A stretch of 32,537 nucleotides of DNA, taken from Candidatus Endomicrobiellum siamense. Its GTDB lineage: Bacteria > Elusimicrobiota > Endomicrobiia > Endomicrobiales > Endomicrobiaceae. The stretch is taken from NCBI GenBank assembly GCA_031268145.1, contig JAIRXS010000013.1:1-32537 (forward strand), written 5' to 3'. Of this stretch, positions 9,935-19,668 are shown in pieces (the first letter of the stretch is position 1; the number at the start of each line of letters is the position of its first letter). The notes beneath the pieces were generated by a model. It worked only from the letters and a program-made list of their open reading frames with translations. It did not search any database and was not told the DNA's origin. The position numbers and the translations under genes are program-made.

Positions 9935-11278
9935 ATGTTAAAAAGTTTTTCTGACATTTTTAGAGTGCCTGAGCTTAGAAAAAGAGTGATATTCACATTA
10001 TTTATAATTGTTGCCTATAGAATTGGTGCTACTGTGCCTATTCCTGGCATAAATAGTGAAGCAGTTAAATCTTTATTTGCTGCTCAAGCTAACGGTTTGC
10101 TTGGATTTTTAGATATGTTTTCTGGTGGTGCTTTAAACAGAATGTCAGTTTTTTCTATGGGTATTATGCCTTATATCAATGCTTCCATTATAATGAGTTT
10201 ATTACAGGGAGCGCATATAATTCCTTATTTAGACAAACTTGCTAAAGAGGGAGAACAAGGCAGAAAAAAACTTACACAAATTACAAGGTATGGTACGCTT
10301 ATATTAGGAGCTATACAATCTTTCGGTTTAACTATGGCAATAACAAAATTGCCTACTCCTTCAGGGCTTCCTATAGTTGTTGATCCTTCTTGGTCGTGGA
10401 TTTGTTTAACAGGTACTACTCTAGTTACAGGCACAGTGTTAATTATGTGGCTTGGAGAACAAGTTACAGAGAGAGGCATTGGTAATGGAATATCTCTTAT
10501 AATATTTTCAGGTATTGTAGAAAGGTTGCCGCATGCTGTTATGAGTATTGTAAAGCTTGTGCAAATGGAAGAGCTTTCTATAATTTTTGCTTTAGCTTTA
10601 ACAGCTATAGTAATTGTGGTTTTGATTGCTGTGGTTTGGGTGGAGACAGCGCAGAGAAGAATTCCTATTCACTATGCAAAAAAGATGGTTGGTAAAAAAA
10701 CTTATGGCGGACAAACGTCCTTTTTACCTATAAAAGTTGACCAGTCTGGTGTTATAGCTGTTATATTTTCAATGTCTATATTATCTGCACCTCTTACTAT
10801 AGCACAATTTGCTCCTGAATGGACATTTTTTGGTTATCCTATTGCTAAAAAAATATTGGAATGGTTTAACGGCAGTTCTGTAATATATAGTTGTTTTTAT
10901 GCATTTTTAGTTATATTTTTCTGTTATTTTTATAATTCAATATCTTTTAATCCTAAAGATTTAGCAGAAAACATAAAAAAGTCTGGCGGTTTTGTCCCTG
11001 GCATAAGACCTGGCGATCCGACAGCAGCTTATATACAAAAGGTTTTAGAAAGAATTACTCTTGGCGGAGCTCTGTTTGTTGCCATGATTGCAGTTCTTCC
11101 TGACTATTTACGTTCGGCAATGAGCGCTCCATTTTTTTTTGGTGGAACTTCTTTGCTTATTGTTGTAGGAGTTGCTCTTGATACAGTTGGGCAAATGGAA
11201 TCCCATTTAATTATGAGACATTATGACGGGTTTATGAAAGAGGGAAGGATTAAAGGCCGTTGGTTCAACATCAAATAG
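9935..11278 (+). CDS. secY: Protein translocase subunit SecY
   Basis: Multi-TM ORF; VPIPGIN, FMxMFSGGALNR-like segment, GNGISLIIFSGI, QRRIPIHYAKK, KKSGGFVPGIRPG. Confidence 0.97.
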   Translation: MLKSFSDIFRVPELRKRVIFTLFIIVAYRIGATVPIPGINSEAVKSLFAAQANGLLGFLDMFSGGALNRMSVFSMGIMPYINASIIMSLLQGAHIIPYLDKLAKEGEQGRKKLTQITRYGTLILGAIQSFGLTMAITKLPTPSGLPIVVDPSWSWICLTGTTLVTGTVLIMWLGEQVTERGIGNGISLIIFSGIVERLPHAVMSIVKLVQMEELSIIFALALTAIVIVVLIAVVWVETAQRRIPIHYAKKMVGKKTYGGQTSFLPIKVDQSGVIAVIFSMSILSAPLTIAQFAPEWTFFGYPIAKKILEWFNGSSVIYSCFYAFLVIFFCYFYNSISFNPKDLAENIKKSGGFVPGIRPGDPTAAYIQKVLERITLGGALFVAMIAVLPDYLRSAMSAPFFFGGTSLLIVVGVALDTVGQMESHLIMRHYDGFMKEGRIKGRWFNIK

Positions 11279-11289
11279 AGAGCTTTGTT

Positions 11290-11346
11290 TTTTGAGTTTA
11301 TACTTCCTTACGCTTCGTTGAAGCATAAGGAAGTATAAACTCAAAA
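11290..11346. repeat. 57-bp near-perfect nested inverted repeat between secY and adk
   Basis: 21-bp perfect outer arms (TTTTGAGTTTATACTTCCTTA / TAAGGAAGTATAAACTCAAAA), one mismatch, inner GCTTC-GTT-GAAGC stem. Confidence 0.93.
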
Positions 11347-11391
11347 CCCTTCGCTCTAAGTTAGTGTGCTTTAGGTAGAAATATGAGGTAA

Positions 11392-12030
11392 ATGTTAAGG
11401 ATGAATTATATACTTATTGGACCTCCTGGAGCTGGTAAAGGAACTCAAGCAAAAAAAATTGTAGAAAAATTTGAGATAATCCATTTGTCAACTGGTGACA
11501 TGTTTAGAGAAGCCAAGAAATCTGATAAAGTTATAAGCAGACTTCTTGCTTCCGGAGAGCTTGTTCCAGATGTAATAGTTGTAAATATTGTAAAAAATTG
11601 CCTTTTAAAATACGACGTTAAAAAAGGGTTTCTTTTAGATGGTTTCCCAAGAACACTAAACCAAACACAAGAGCTAGATATAATGCTTGAAAAAGAAAAT
11701 GTTAAAATAGATGGAGTTCTTTTTATAGATTTAAAACTTGAAGAAGCAATTAAAAGAATATCTAGCAGAAGAACATGCTCTTGTGGAGCGAGTTATAACG
11801 TAGAGTTCTTTCCTCCAAAACAAGCAGGGAAATGTGACGTTTGTAATAAAGATCTTATCCAAAGGGATGACGATAAAGAAGAAATTGTAAAAAACAGACT
11901 TACTGTTTATGAAAATCAAACAAAACCGTTGATTGAATACTATAAAAATAAAGGTCTTTTAATTGAAATAGATGGCTCAAAATCTGAAAGTGAAGTTTTT
12001 AAGCAGATATGTAAAAGTATAAAAAAGTAA
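11392..12030 (+). CDS. adk: Adenylate kinase with zinc-type lid
   Basis: [31 protein letters not shown]; lid cysteines CSC...CDVC. Start may be 11401. Confidence 0.96.
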   Translation: MLRMNYILIGPPGAGKGTQAKKIVEKFEIIHLSTGDMFREAKKSDKVISRLLASGELVPDVIVVNIVKNCLLKYDVKKGFLLDGFPRTLNQTQELDIMLEKENVKIDGVLFIDLKLEEAIKRISSRRTCSCGASYNVEFFPPKQAGKCDVCNKDLIQRDDDKEEIVKNRLTVYENQTKPLIEYYKNKGLLIEIDGSKSESEVFKQICKSIKK

Positions 12031-12046
12031 TTTTAAAGGAAATAAA

Positions 12047-12826
12047 TTGTTTTTTAAAAATATTAAAATTGAATTAAAAACTGCAAGAGAAATAGAAAAA
12101 ATGCGGGTTGCAGGTAGAGTTGTAGCGGAAATTTTAGAAAGACTTTCTGAGATAATAAAACCTAATATAACAACTAAAGACATAGATATATTTGTAGAAA
12201 AAAGTATAAGATCAGTAAAAATGATACCAGCTTTTTTAGGAATAAAGGGGATAAGTTATCCATTTCCTGCCTCAGCTTGCGTAGCTGTAAATGAGGAAGT
12301 TGTGCATGGGATCCCGAATGCTTCTCGTGTGCTTAAAGATGGCGATATTGTTTCAGTAGACATTGGTGTTCTTTATGAAGGTTATTATGGTGATGGGGCA
12401 AAGACTTACGCAGTCGGTAAAGTTTCCGATACCGCATCCAAACTTCTTAAAGTGACAGAAATGTCTTTAGAAAAGGGAACCAAACAGGCATTAGCTGGTA
12501 ACAGACTTGGTGATATCTCTTATGCTGTGCAGGAGACGGTAGAAAAAGAAGGGTTCTCTGTTGTAAGGGACTTTGTCGGACATGGTATAGGCAGAGCTTT
12601 ACATGAAGATCCACAAATACCAAATTATGGCAAAGTTAAAACAGGGATAAAACTTCTTAGCGGTATGGTTTTGGCAATAGAGCCTATGGTTAATGTGGGA
12701 AGTCATGAAGTCGTTATGCTAGAGGATAATTGGACTGTTGTTACAAAAGACGGCAGCTTAAGCGCCCATTTTGAACATACTGTCGCTATAACGGAACACG
12801 GTTATGAAATTCTAACAAAGGTATAA
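12047..12826 (+). CDS. map: Methionine aminopeptidase type I (TTG start)
   Basis: [70 protein letters not shown]. Confidence 0.96.
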   Translation: MFFKNIKIELKTAREIEKMRVAGRVVAEILERLSEIIKPNITTKDIDIFVEKSIRSVKMIPAFLGIKGISYPFPASACVAVNEEVVHGIPNASRVLKDGDIVSVDIGVLYEGYYGDGAKTYAVGKVSDTASKLLKVTEMSLEKGTKQALAGNRLGDISYAVQETVEKEGFSVVRDFVGHGIGRALHEDPQIPNYGKVKTGIKLLSGMVLAIEPMVNVGSHEVVMLEDNWTVVTKDGSLSAHFEHTVAITEHGYEILTKV

Positions 12827-12827
12827 A

Positions 12828-13049
12828 ATGAGCAAAGAAGAGAAAATTATTGTAGAAGGTAAAATACTGGAAGCTTTACCAAATGCAGTTTTTAGAGTAG
12901 AGCTTATAGAGGGAGGGCATATTATTTTAGCGCATATTTGCGGGAAAATGAGAATGCATTATATAAAAATTCTCCCTGGCGATAAAGTTAAAGTAGAGCT
13001 TTCTCCTTATGATTTATCAAGAGGAAGAATAGTATATAGAGAAAAATAA
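12828..13049 (+). CDS. infA: Translation initiation factor IF-1
   Basis: S1-like 73 aa: [62 protein letters not shown]. Confidence 0.96.
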   Translation: MSKEEKIIVEGKILEALPNAVFRVELIEGGHIILAHICGKMRMHYIKILPGDKVKVELSPYDLSRGRIVYREK

Positions 13050-13096
13050 CAAAATAACTTTATTAAAGCTCAAGTTTATAGTAAACATCAAAGGGA

Positions 13097-13125
13097 GTTA
13101 AAAGTTGTTATTTTTTTGGTATAAT
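13097..13125 (+). promoter_or_regulatory. Candidate sigma70-type promoter with extended -10, upstream of rpmJ
   Basis: GTTAAA-N17-TATAAT with TGG immediately before the -10 (TGnTATAAT). Confidence 0.5.
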
Positions 13126-13170
13126 GTACTATAGTATTTATAAAGTATAGAAATTATGTGGAGTATAGAA

Positions 13171-13284
13171 ATGAAAGTCAGAGCATCAGTAAAACCTATT
13201 TGTCAAAAATGTAAAGTTGTAAAACGTAAAGGTGTGGTAAGAGTGGTATGCCAAGATCCTAGACATAAACAAAGACAGGGATAA
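13171..13284 (+). CDS. rpmJ: 50S ribosomal protein L36 (zinc-binding form; missing from the supplied ORF track)
   Basis: [38 protein letters not shown]-x2-C...C...H; position between infA and rpsM. Confidence 0.97.
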   Translation: MKVRASVKPICQKCKVVKRKGVVRVVCQDPRHKQRQG

Positions 13285-13291
13285 TTTTTTT

Positions 13292-13484
13292 GTAATCTGT
13301 GTGAGTGAAGTGACGTCGAGATTATAAACATCTATAGACTTTGCGACTACAGAATTCTGTTTTTTTGCAGAGTGGCGTTAGTAGGTATGAATGTTGACTT
13401 AATGTCGTCTTTTTACGTAGAAAAAGTTTTGTAGTAACAGATCCAGTTGTTAAAGTCAGCAGAAGTAGAGCGAGTCGTAAGATC
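13292..13484. repeat. Cluster of degenerate REP-like modules in the rpmJ-rpsM spacer
   Basis: GTAATCTGTGTGAGTGAAGTGACGTCGAGATTAT (13292-13325), TTTGCGACTACAGAATTCTG (13341-13360), GTCAGCAGAAGTAGAGCGAGTCGTAAGATC (13455-13484); resemble other intergenic copies in this window. Confidence 0.55.
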
Positions 13485-13559
13485 TATATTAGTTTGAATT
13501 TAAATGTGTTAAAATAAATCTGTATAGTATAAAGTATAGGCAATTTGGAGGATAGATAA

Positions 13560-13952
13560 ATGGCTCGTGTAGCTGGAATAGATTTACCAAAAAACAAAAG
13601 GCTTGATATAGCGTTGAGATATATTTACGGTATTGGGCCTGCAATATCAAATGAAATTATCGCAGAACTTTCTTTAGATCCTGCTAAAAGAGTTAAAGAT
13701 TTAACAGAAGAAGAGGTCAATAGGATTAACAATCTTATTACCAAAAACTTAAAAGTAGAGGGCGATCTTAGGAGAGAAGTTCAAGCAAATATAAAAAGGC
13801 TTATAGAAATAGCTAGTTATAGAGGGTCTAGGCATAGAAGAAATCTTCCTGTAAGAGGGCAAAGAACTAAAACAAATGCACGTATAAGACGAGGTAAGAG
13901 AAAAACTGTTGGCGCTGGTAAAGCTGATCAATCCAGAGGCAAGAAAGGTTAG
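13560..13952 (+). CDS. rpsM: 30S ribosomal protein S13
   Basis: [58 protein letters not shown]. Confidence 0.97.
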   Translation: MARVAGIDLPKNKRLDIALRYIYGIGPAISNEIIAELSLDPAKRVKDLTEEEVNRINNLITKNLKVEGDLRREVQANIKRLIEIASYRGSRHRRNLPVRGQRTKTNARIRRGKRKTVGAGKADQSRGKKG

Positions 13953-13998
13953 TTCTAAATATATTAAAATATAGATGTAAATAAAATACGGAGGAAGT

Positions 13999-14391
13999 AT
14001 GGCAGAAGAAAAAAAGACCGGTAGTTCTAAAAAGAAAAAATATACCGGTACAGCAGCAAGAGCATATATACTATCGACATTTAACAATACTATTGTGAAC
14101 ATTACAGATGAAAGAGGAAATACTTTAGCCTGGGCATCAGCAGGAGGTTCTGGCTTTAAAGGTACAAAAAAAGGCACTCCTTTTGCAGCACAGCTTGCTG
14201 CTTCTTCTGTAGGCAAAAAGGTTTTAGATATGGGCGTAAAACAAGTGGCAGTTTTTGTTAATGGTCCTGGGCCAGGAAGAGAAACTGCTATTAGAGGGTT
14301 ACAAAGTTCAGGTCTTAGTATAACAGCTATAAAAGATGTTACTCCAGTGCCTCATGATGGATGTCGTCCACCAAAACCAAGAAGAGTATAA
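13999..14391 (+). CDS. rpsK: 30S ribosomal protein S11
   Basis: [59 protein letters not shown]. Confidence 0.97.
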   Translation: MAEEKKTGSSKKKKYTGTAARAYILSTFNNTIVNITDERGNTLAWASAGGSGFKGTKKGTPFAAQLAASSVGKKVLDMGVKQVAVFVNGPGPGRETAIRGLQSSGLSITAIKDVTPVPHDGCRPPKPRRV

Positions 14392-14476
14392 TTAAAATAA
14401 TATTTGGCATAACGGCTGCTGCCAATTATTGTTTATATAAAATAATTTGTAAATAAACCTTGGAGGGTTTTAATAG

Positions 14477-15103
14477 ATGTCACGTTATTTAGGGTCAGTA
14501 TGTAAGTTATGTCGTCGTGAAAGAGAAAAACTTTTCCTAAAAGGGGAAAGATGTTCTTCTAATTGTACACTTGATAAGAAAAGAGGCAAAAATGGGCCTG
14601 GTCAGCATGGCACCATTAAAAGTAAAATGTCTGACTACGCAAAACATTTGCGCGAAAAGCAAAAAGCAAGAAGAGTTTATGGTTTAACAGAAGAACAGTT
14701 TGTTCATTATTATGAAGTTGCAGAAAAAATGAAAGGTTCAACAGGCGATAATTTACTTAAGCTTTTAGAAATGAGATTAGACAATGTAGTTTTTAGATTA
14801 GGGCTTGCTGCTTCTAAAAAAATGGCAAGGCAAATTGTCAATCACGGAAATATTTTAGTAAATGATAAAAAGATAGATGTCCCTCGTTATCAGGTTAAAA
14901 TTGGTGATGTTATAACTGTACCTGAAAAATATAAAGCGAGTACTGTTATAAAAAACTTGCTTGAAAAAACAGCACCAAATGTACCTGCTTGGTTAAGTTT
15001 TGATAAAAATAAAGTCTCAGGGATAGTTGCAAGTGAACCGCTTGCAGGAGATATATCACATCCTATTAACAGTCAACTTATTGTTGAGTATTATTCAAAA
15101 TAA
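14477..15103 (+). CDS. rpsD: 30S ribosomal protein S4 with N-terminal cysteine motif
   Basis: MSRYLGSVCKLCRREREKLFLKGERCSSNC; S4 domain LEMRLDNVVFRLGLA...ARQIVNHGNILVN. Confidence 0.97.
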   Translation: MSRYLGSVCKLCRREREKLFLKGERCSSNCTLDKKRGKNGPGQHGTIKSKMSDYAKHLREKQKARRVYGLTEEQFVHYYEVAEKMKGSTGDNLLKLLEMRLDNVVFRLGLAASKKMARQIVNHGNILVNDKKIDVPRYQVKIGDVITVPEKYKASTVIKNLLEKTAPNVPAWLSFDKNKVSGIVASEPLAGDISHPINSQLIVEYYSK

Positions 15104-15146
15104 ACTAACAACTTAAAAAGAGGTTGTTTTAGTGAGGTTATAAATA

Positions 15147-16130
15147 ATGAAAGCACCGGATTTAGAAAAATTACGCAAATTTATTTTAGATGAAAAGACT
15201 TCAACCCAGTTTTATGGTTGTTTTACGGCAGGTCCTTTTGAACGTGGTTATGGCCATACAATAGGAAATTCACTAAGAAGAGTACTTCTTTCTAGTCTAA
15301 ACGGAGCTGCTATAACCTCTGTAAAAGTTACAGGGGCATTACATGAGTTTTCAGTTCTTAAAGGCGTTAAAGAAGATGTTGCTCAAATAGTTTTAAATTT
15401 AAAGAAAGTTAGGGTTAAGCTCAATTCAGATGGACCAGAAAGACTTTATCTTAAGGCAAAAAGAGCGGGTAAAGTAACTGCTAAAGATATTCAAATGAAT
15501 CCTAACGTTGAAATCATGGATCCAGAACAAGAAATTGCACACATAGATAATGGTACAGTTCTTGAAATGGAAATGGAAGTAAATATGGGCAAAGGTTATG
15601 TTCTTGCTGAGGAGTTGAAATCTTCTAAGGATTCTGTAGGGACGATATTTTTAGATTCTTTGTTTTCTCCAGTAATAAAAGTGAATTACGAAGTTGAAAA
15701 TACGCGTGTAGAACAGATTTTAAATTATGATAGACTTGTTTTAGAAATTTGGACGGATGGCTCTATTGCTCCAAAAGAAGCTTTAATCAAATCAGCCAAA
15801 ATCCTTAGAAATAGTTTGGTAACCTTTACTGGTGAGCCAGTAGAAGATGAAGAAATTGTTGCAGATACAGAAAATACTTCTAATGAACAAGATCCTGAGA
15901 AAGAAGGCATTTTTGGACGACATGTAGGCAGCATGAGACTTTCAACAAGATCTTCAAATAGTTTAAAAAATGCTAACATAGAAACTATTGGTGATCTTGT
16001 AAAAATGGCAGAAGAAGATATATTAAAGCTTGACAATTTTGGTAAACGTTCATTTGAAGAAATTAAAGGTAAACTTGAAGAATTAAACTTAATGTTTGGG
16101 ATGGATATAAAGAATGGAGCAAAGAAATGA
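15147..16130 (+). CDS. rpoA: DNA-directed RNA polymerase subunit alpha
   Basis: GPFERGYGHTIGNSLRRVLLSSLNGAAITSVKV; C-terminal alpha-CTD LSTRSSNSLKNANIETIGDLV. Confidence 0.97.
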   Translation: MKAPDLEKLRKFILDEKTSTQFYGCFTAGPFERGYGHTIGNSLRRVLLSSLNGAAITSVKVTGALHEFSVLKGVKEDVAQIVLNLKKVRVKLNSDGPERLYLKAKRAGKVTAKDIQMNPNVEIMDPEQEIAHIDNGTVLEMEMEVNMGKGYVLAEELKSSKDSVGTIFLDSLFSPVIKVNYEVENTRVEQILNYDRLVLEIWTDGSIAPKEALIKSAKILRNSLVTFTGEPVEDEEIVADTENTSNEQDPEKEGIFGRHVGSMRLSTRSSNSLKNANIETIGDLVKMAEEDILKLDNFGKRSFEEIKGKLEELNLMFGMDIKNGAKK

Positions 16131-16480
16131 TAAAAACTTATAATGGGAGCAAGCTCGGTGTAACAAGCTCGCATAGGAGAGCATTGCTACGTAATTTGGC
16201 TGTTGAGCTGCTTCTCCATGAAAAAATAACTACCACTCTTCCAAAGGCGAAAGAACTTGTGAGTTATGCTCAAAAGCTTGTTACAAAAGCAAAAAAGGCA
16301 GATTTAAATGCTATAAGAGCAATAAATAGTCAAATACATAATAAAGATGTCGCAAAGAAGATTTTTGATGTTTTGGTTCCAAGATACAAAGAAAGGCATG
16401 GCGGCTATACTCAAATTTTAAAAGTTGGTACAAGACGTGGCGATAGTGCAGAGGTTGCTATAGTAAAACTAGTTGTTTAG
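16127..16480 (+). CDS. rplQ: 50S ribosomal protein L17
   Basis: SSHRRALLRNLAVELLLHEKITTTLPKAKEL; TRRGDSAEVAIVKLV; overlaps rpoA stop. Confidence 0.96.
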   Translation: MIKTYNGSKLGVTSSHRRALLRNLAVELLLHEKITTTLPKAKELVSYAQKLVTKAKKADLNAIRAINSQIHNKDVAKKIFDVLVPRYKERHGGYTQILKVGTRRGDSAEVAIVKLVV

Positions 16481-16536
16481 TACAATATTGGTCGGGCATA
16501 TTTATTATTTATAAAGTAAAAACCATAGAGTGTTAG

Positions 16537-16590
16537 TTAAGTATTAAAGCATATAAGTCCTATAATTTTATTTATATTAGCTTAAGTATT
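16537..16590 (+). promoter_or_regulatory. Candidate promoter/operator region upstream of mreB
   Basis: TATAAT at 16561-16566 bracketed by two exact TTAAGTATT copies (16537-16545, 16582-16590). Confidence 0.35.
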
Positions 16591-16637
16591 CTCTTGCTTT
16601 TTGTTTATTCTTGGTAAACTGTTCTTTTTTTTTTGTG

Positions 16638-16680
16638 ATCCTGTCTTATGATTAAGAGATTTTATCTCCTCATGCAGGAT
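16638..16680. repeat. REP-like nested hairpin in mreB upstream region
   Basis: ATCCTG (16638-16643) / CAGGAT (16675-16680) enclosing perfect GAGAT-TTT-ATCTC (16656-16668). Confidence 0.55.
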
Positions 16681-16799
16681 AAACGCTGTTGCACTTCTAT
16701 GTGTTGTAAGTATCTGTGGATTATGTTATTGTAATGTAAGATTTCTGTCTCTTTTTCGGCATCGTACTGATAGATTAGGTTTTAAGGGGAAAATAATAA

Positions 16800-17819
16800 A
16801 TGTTTAATTATATTTTTAGTTTGTTTTCATATGATATGGGTATAGATCTTGGCACAGCGTCAGTCTTAGTATATATGAAAGGAAAAAATATTGTTTTAAG
16901 AGAACCATCAGTAGTTGCTATGGATAGAGAAACAAAAAGAGTTTTAGCTGTTGGAGTTGACGCTAAAAAAATGTTAGGCAAAACTCCTGCCAATATTGTT
17001 GCAGTAAGACCTCTCAGGAATGGCGTTATAGCAGATTTTGAAGCTACAGAAAAGATGATTAGATACTTTATAAAAAAAGTACACAACAAAAAAACACTTC
17101 TTCATCCAAGAGTAGTCATAGGTGTCCCTTCTGGTATAACAGAAGTTGAAAGGAGAGCAGTAAGAGAGTCTGCAGAACAAGCAGGTGCAAGAGAAGTATA
17201 TCTTATAGACGAGCCTATGGCAGCAGCAATAGGAGCAGGTATTCCTGTTCAAGATCCTGAAGGAAGCATGATAGTTGATATTGGCGGTGGTACAACAGAA
17301 GTTGCTGTTGTTTCTTTAGGTGGAATTGTGGCGGCAAAATCTTTAGATGTTGCAGGCGACAAAATGGATGAAGCCGTCATACAATATTTTAGACGTAAAT
17401 ATAATCTGTCAATAGGGGAAAATACTGCAGAAGTAGTAAAAATGCAAGTTGGTTCAGTTTTTCCTCTAGAACAAGAATTAACCATGGATGTAAAAGGTAG
17501 AGATTTGCTTACAGGTCTTCCAAAAACTATAACAATATCTTCAGAAGAAGTTAGAGGCGCATTAGAGGATCCTATAAGAAAAATAATAGAAGTTGTAAAA
17601 AATATTTTAGAAGAAACGCCTGCAGAACTTGCTGCAGATCTTGTAGACAGGGGTATAATACTAAGTGGAGGAGGTTCTTTGGTAAAAGGTCTTCCTGAAT
17701 TATTATCTCAAGAAACAGAACTCCCTGTAAATAGAGCAGACGATCCTGTTACTTGCGTAGCAAGAGGGACAGGTGCATATTTAGAAGAACTTGACAATAT
17801 CAAAAAATCTAAAAAGTAA
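16800..17819 (+). CDS. mreB: Rod shape-determining protein MreB
   Basis: [74 protein letters not shown]. Confidence 0.97.
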   Translation: MFNYIFSLFSYDMGIDLGTASVLVYMKGKNIVLREPSVVAMDRETKRVLAVGVDAKKMLGKTPANIVAVRPLRNGVIADFEATEKMIRYFIKKVHNKKTLLHPRVVIGVPSGITEVERRAVRESAEQAGAREVYLIDEPMAAAIGAGIPVQDPEGSMIVDIGGGTTEVAVVSLGGIVAAKSLDVAGDKMDEAVIQYFRRKYNLSIGENTAEVVKMQVGSVFPLEQELTMDVKGRDLLTGLPKTITISSEEVRGALEDPIRKIIEVVKNILEETPAELAADLVDRGIILSGGGSLVKGLPELLSQETELPVNRADDPVTCVARGTGAYLEELDNIKKSKK

Positions 17820-17884
17820 AGCGTGTAAATAGTTACTTTGTTTTCTCGTTAATTGATATTAACATCAACGCAGATCCATAAAAT

Positions 17885-18180
17885 ATGAACAAACAATATT
17901 ATACCTATATTCTCTTGCAAATAAGAAGGGTGGAACACTTTACACAGGAGTAACTAATAATTTGCTTCGTAGAGTAATAGAACATAAAAACAAAAGTATC
18001 AAAGGTTTTAGCAAAAAATATAATGTTGATAAATTAGTTTAGGTTACCTTAGGTGATAGTGTTGAAAATGCAATATTGCTGGAAAAAAAGATAAAAAATC
18101 GTAGACGTCAATGGAAAATTGACCTGATTGAAAAGAATAATCCGAACCGATTAGACTTAAGTGACTTAGTGACTATGAAT
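17885..18180 (+). pseudogene. GIY-YIG (UPF0213/YhbQ-like) small nuclease, disrupted
   Basis: Frame 1: MNKQYYTYILL...; after a 1-nt shift: NKKGGTLYTGVTNNLLRRVIEHKNKSIKGFSKKYNVDKLV*VTLGDSVENAILLEKKIKNRRRQWKIDLIEKNNPNRLDLSDLV; in-frame TAG at 18040-18042. Confidence 0.88.
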
Positions 18181-18276
18181 GTTGGCTTGGTATTGTCACC
18201 CTACATGAATCAATGTAACACAAAGGTCATTCTGCACAAGAACAGAAGCTTTGCAGTTGCAGAATCCAGTCGTTAA
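18174..18276. repeat. REP-like dispersed element directly 3' of the GIY-YIG pseudogene
   Basis: TATGAATGTTGGCTT...GTCATTCTGCA...TGCAGAATCCAGTCGTTAA; colinear diverged counterpart at 13386-13453. Confidence 0.65.
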
Positions 18277-18306
18277 GTTGTTTATTTTATATAAACGAAG
18301 CCACCC

Positions 18307-18333
18307 TCAAAATCTATAAAATTTTGAATTTTT
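18307..18333 (+). terminator. Weak terminator-like hairpin upstream of mreC
   Basis: TCAAAAT-CTATAAA-ATTTTGA followed by ATTTTT. Confidence 0.35.
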
Positions 18334-18342
18334 CTAAACGAA

Positions 18343-19182
18343 ATGAACATACACCAAAAATCAAAATATGAGAATATTGTTTTTGTAATTTTGTTATTAA
18401 TATGTTTTTTATTTATTTTTGGTAGAGCCTTTAATACTGTAAATTGTATAAAACACTTCATTTATTATCTAGCGTATCCTAACGTAAACACGGCAAATAA
18501 TATTTTAAAGATTTCTGGAAATTTTGCCCGAAATATTAAATCTTTGTTACATTTACATCAAGAAAATATATTTTATAAACAAAAAAATCATGAATTAACT
18601 GACAAGTTTCGCAATTATGAACTGATAAATCAAGAATATGAAAGTTTATTGAAACTTTTAAAATTAAGTAAAATTGAAAATACAAATTCTATCTATGCAA
18701 GAATTGTAGTTAGAGAGCCTGGTTCGTGGTATCAAAGTTTTATAATAGATAAAGGTTTAGACGATGGTCTTTATAATGATTTATCTGTTGTAGTTTTTAA
18801 TAAAACAAAAGATAGTTTTTGTGCCATAGGTACTATAGTAGAGACTCATAAAACATCATCTAAAGTTGCTCTAATAACAAATTCAGAGTCTGTTTTTTCT
18901 GTAGAAATTAAAAATAAAGAGGTAACTTGTTTGCTTGAAGGTTTTAATTCTAATTTAGTTAGAATAACTTATATCCCGCCAAGCACGAACGTAAACCCTG
19001 GAGATGAGCTTGTAGTTAGCAAGTCAAGTTCATTTTTTAATGCAGGTATTCCTGTAGGTATTATTAAAGAAGTTACGAAAGATCCATATATGGATTTTCA
19101 AACTGCCACTGCAGAAGTTTTTTTTGATACAGCTTCTACAAACATAGCAATTGTTTTAATTCCTTTGGAGCAAAAACAATGA
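18343..19182 (+). CDS. mreC: Rod shape-determining protein MreC
   Basis: N-terminal TM, coiled coil, then beta domain (IVVREPGSWYQSFIIDKGLDDGLYNDLSVVV...PVGIIKEVTKD); gene order. Confidence 0.9.
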   Translation: MNIHQKSKYENIVFVILLLICFLFIFGRAFNTVNCIKHFIYYLAYPNVNTANNILKISGNFARNIKSLLHLHQENIFYKQKNHELTDKFRNYELINQEYESLLKLLKLSKIENTNSIYARIVVREPGSWYQSFIIDKGLDDGLYNDLSVVVFNKTKDSFCAIGTIVETHKTSSKVALITNSESVFSVEIKNKEVTCLLEGFNSNLVRITYIPPSTNVNPGDELVVSKSSSFFNAGIPVGIIKEVTKDPYMDFQTATAEVFFDTASTNIAIVLIPLEQKQ

Positions 19183-19667
19183 GAAAATATATTTTTTATT
19201 TTTTTATATATATTGTTTTTTGTTTATTGCAATTTTGTTTCAGTCAGTATTTAAACATTTTCGGAATTTATCCGAACTTTATTCTAATATTTGTTGTATG
19301 TATAGGCCTTTTAAAAGGATCTTTTAATGCAGAGCTTATTGGTTTTTTGTTTGGCCTTACTTGGGATATATTTTCTACAGACATTTTCGCAACAAGAGCA
19401 TTGTTGTTTACAATATTAGGCTATTGTTCTGGGAAGCTAAGGAAAAACTTTGATGAAGATAGTATTATTTTCCAATGTTTTGTTGTATTAGCTGCAAGTT
19501 TAGCTTATAATTTAGGAGTATATTTTATTAATTACATTACAATACATGATATTTTAGTGTATAATTTGGGTATTACTTTAGTTAGAAGCATTTCTAAAAC
19601 TTTAATAAATGTAATTGTAACACCTTGTGTTTTTTCTGTTTTAAGGCGTGTTTTGAAGGAAGTATAA
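19179..19667 (+). CDS. mreD: Rod shape-determining protein MreD
   Basis: Small multi-TM ORF overlapping the mreC stop by 4 nt; GLLKGSFNAELIGFLFGLTWDIFS. Confidence 0.85.
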   Translation: MRKYIFYFFIYIVFCLLQFCFSQYLNIFGIYPNFILIFVVCIGLLKGSFNAELIGFLFGLTWDIFSTDIFATRALLFTILGYCSGKLRKNFDEDSIIFQCFVVLAASLAYNLGVYFINYITIHDILVYNLGITLVRSISKTLINVIVTPCVFSVLRRVLKEV

Positions 19668-19668
19668 G

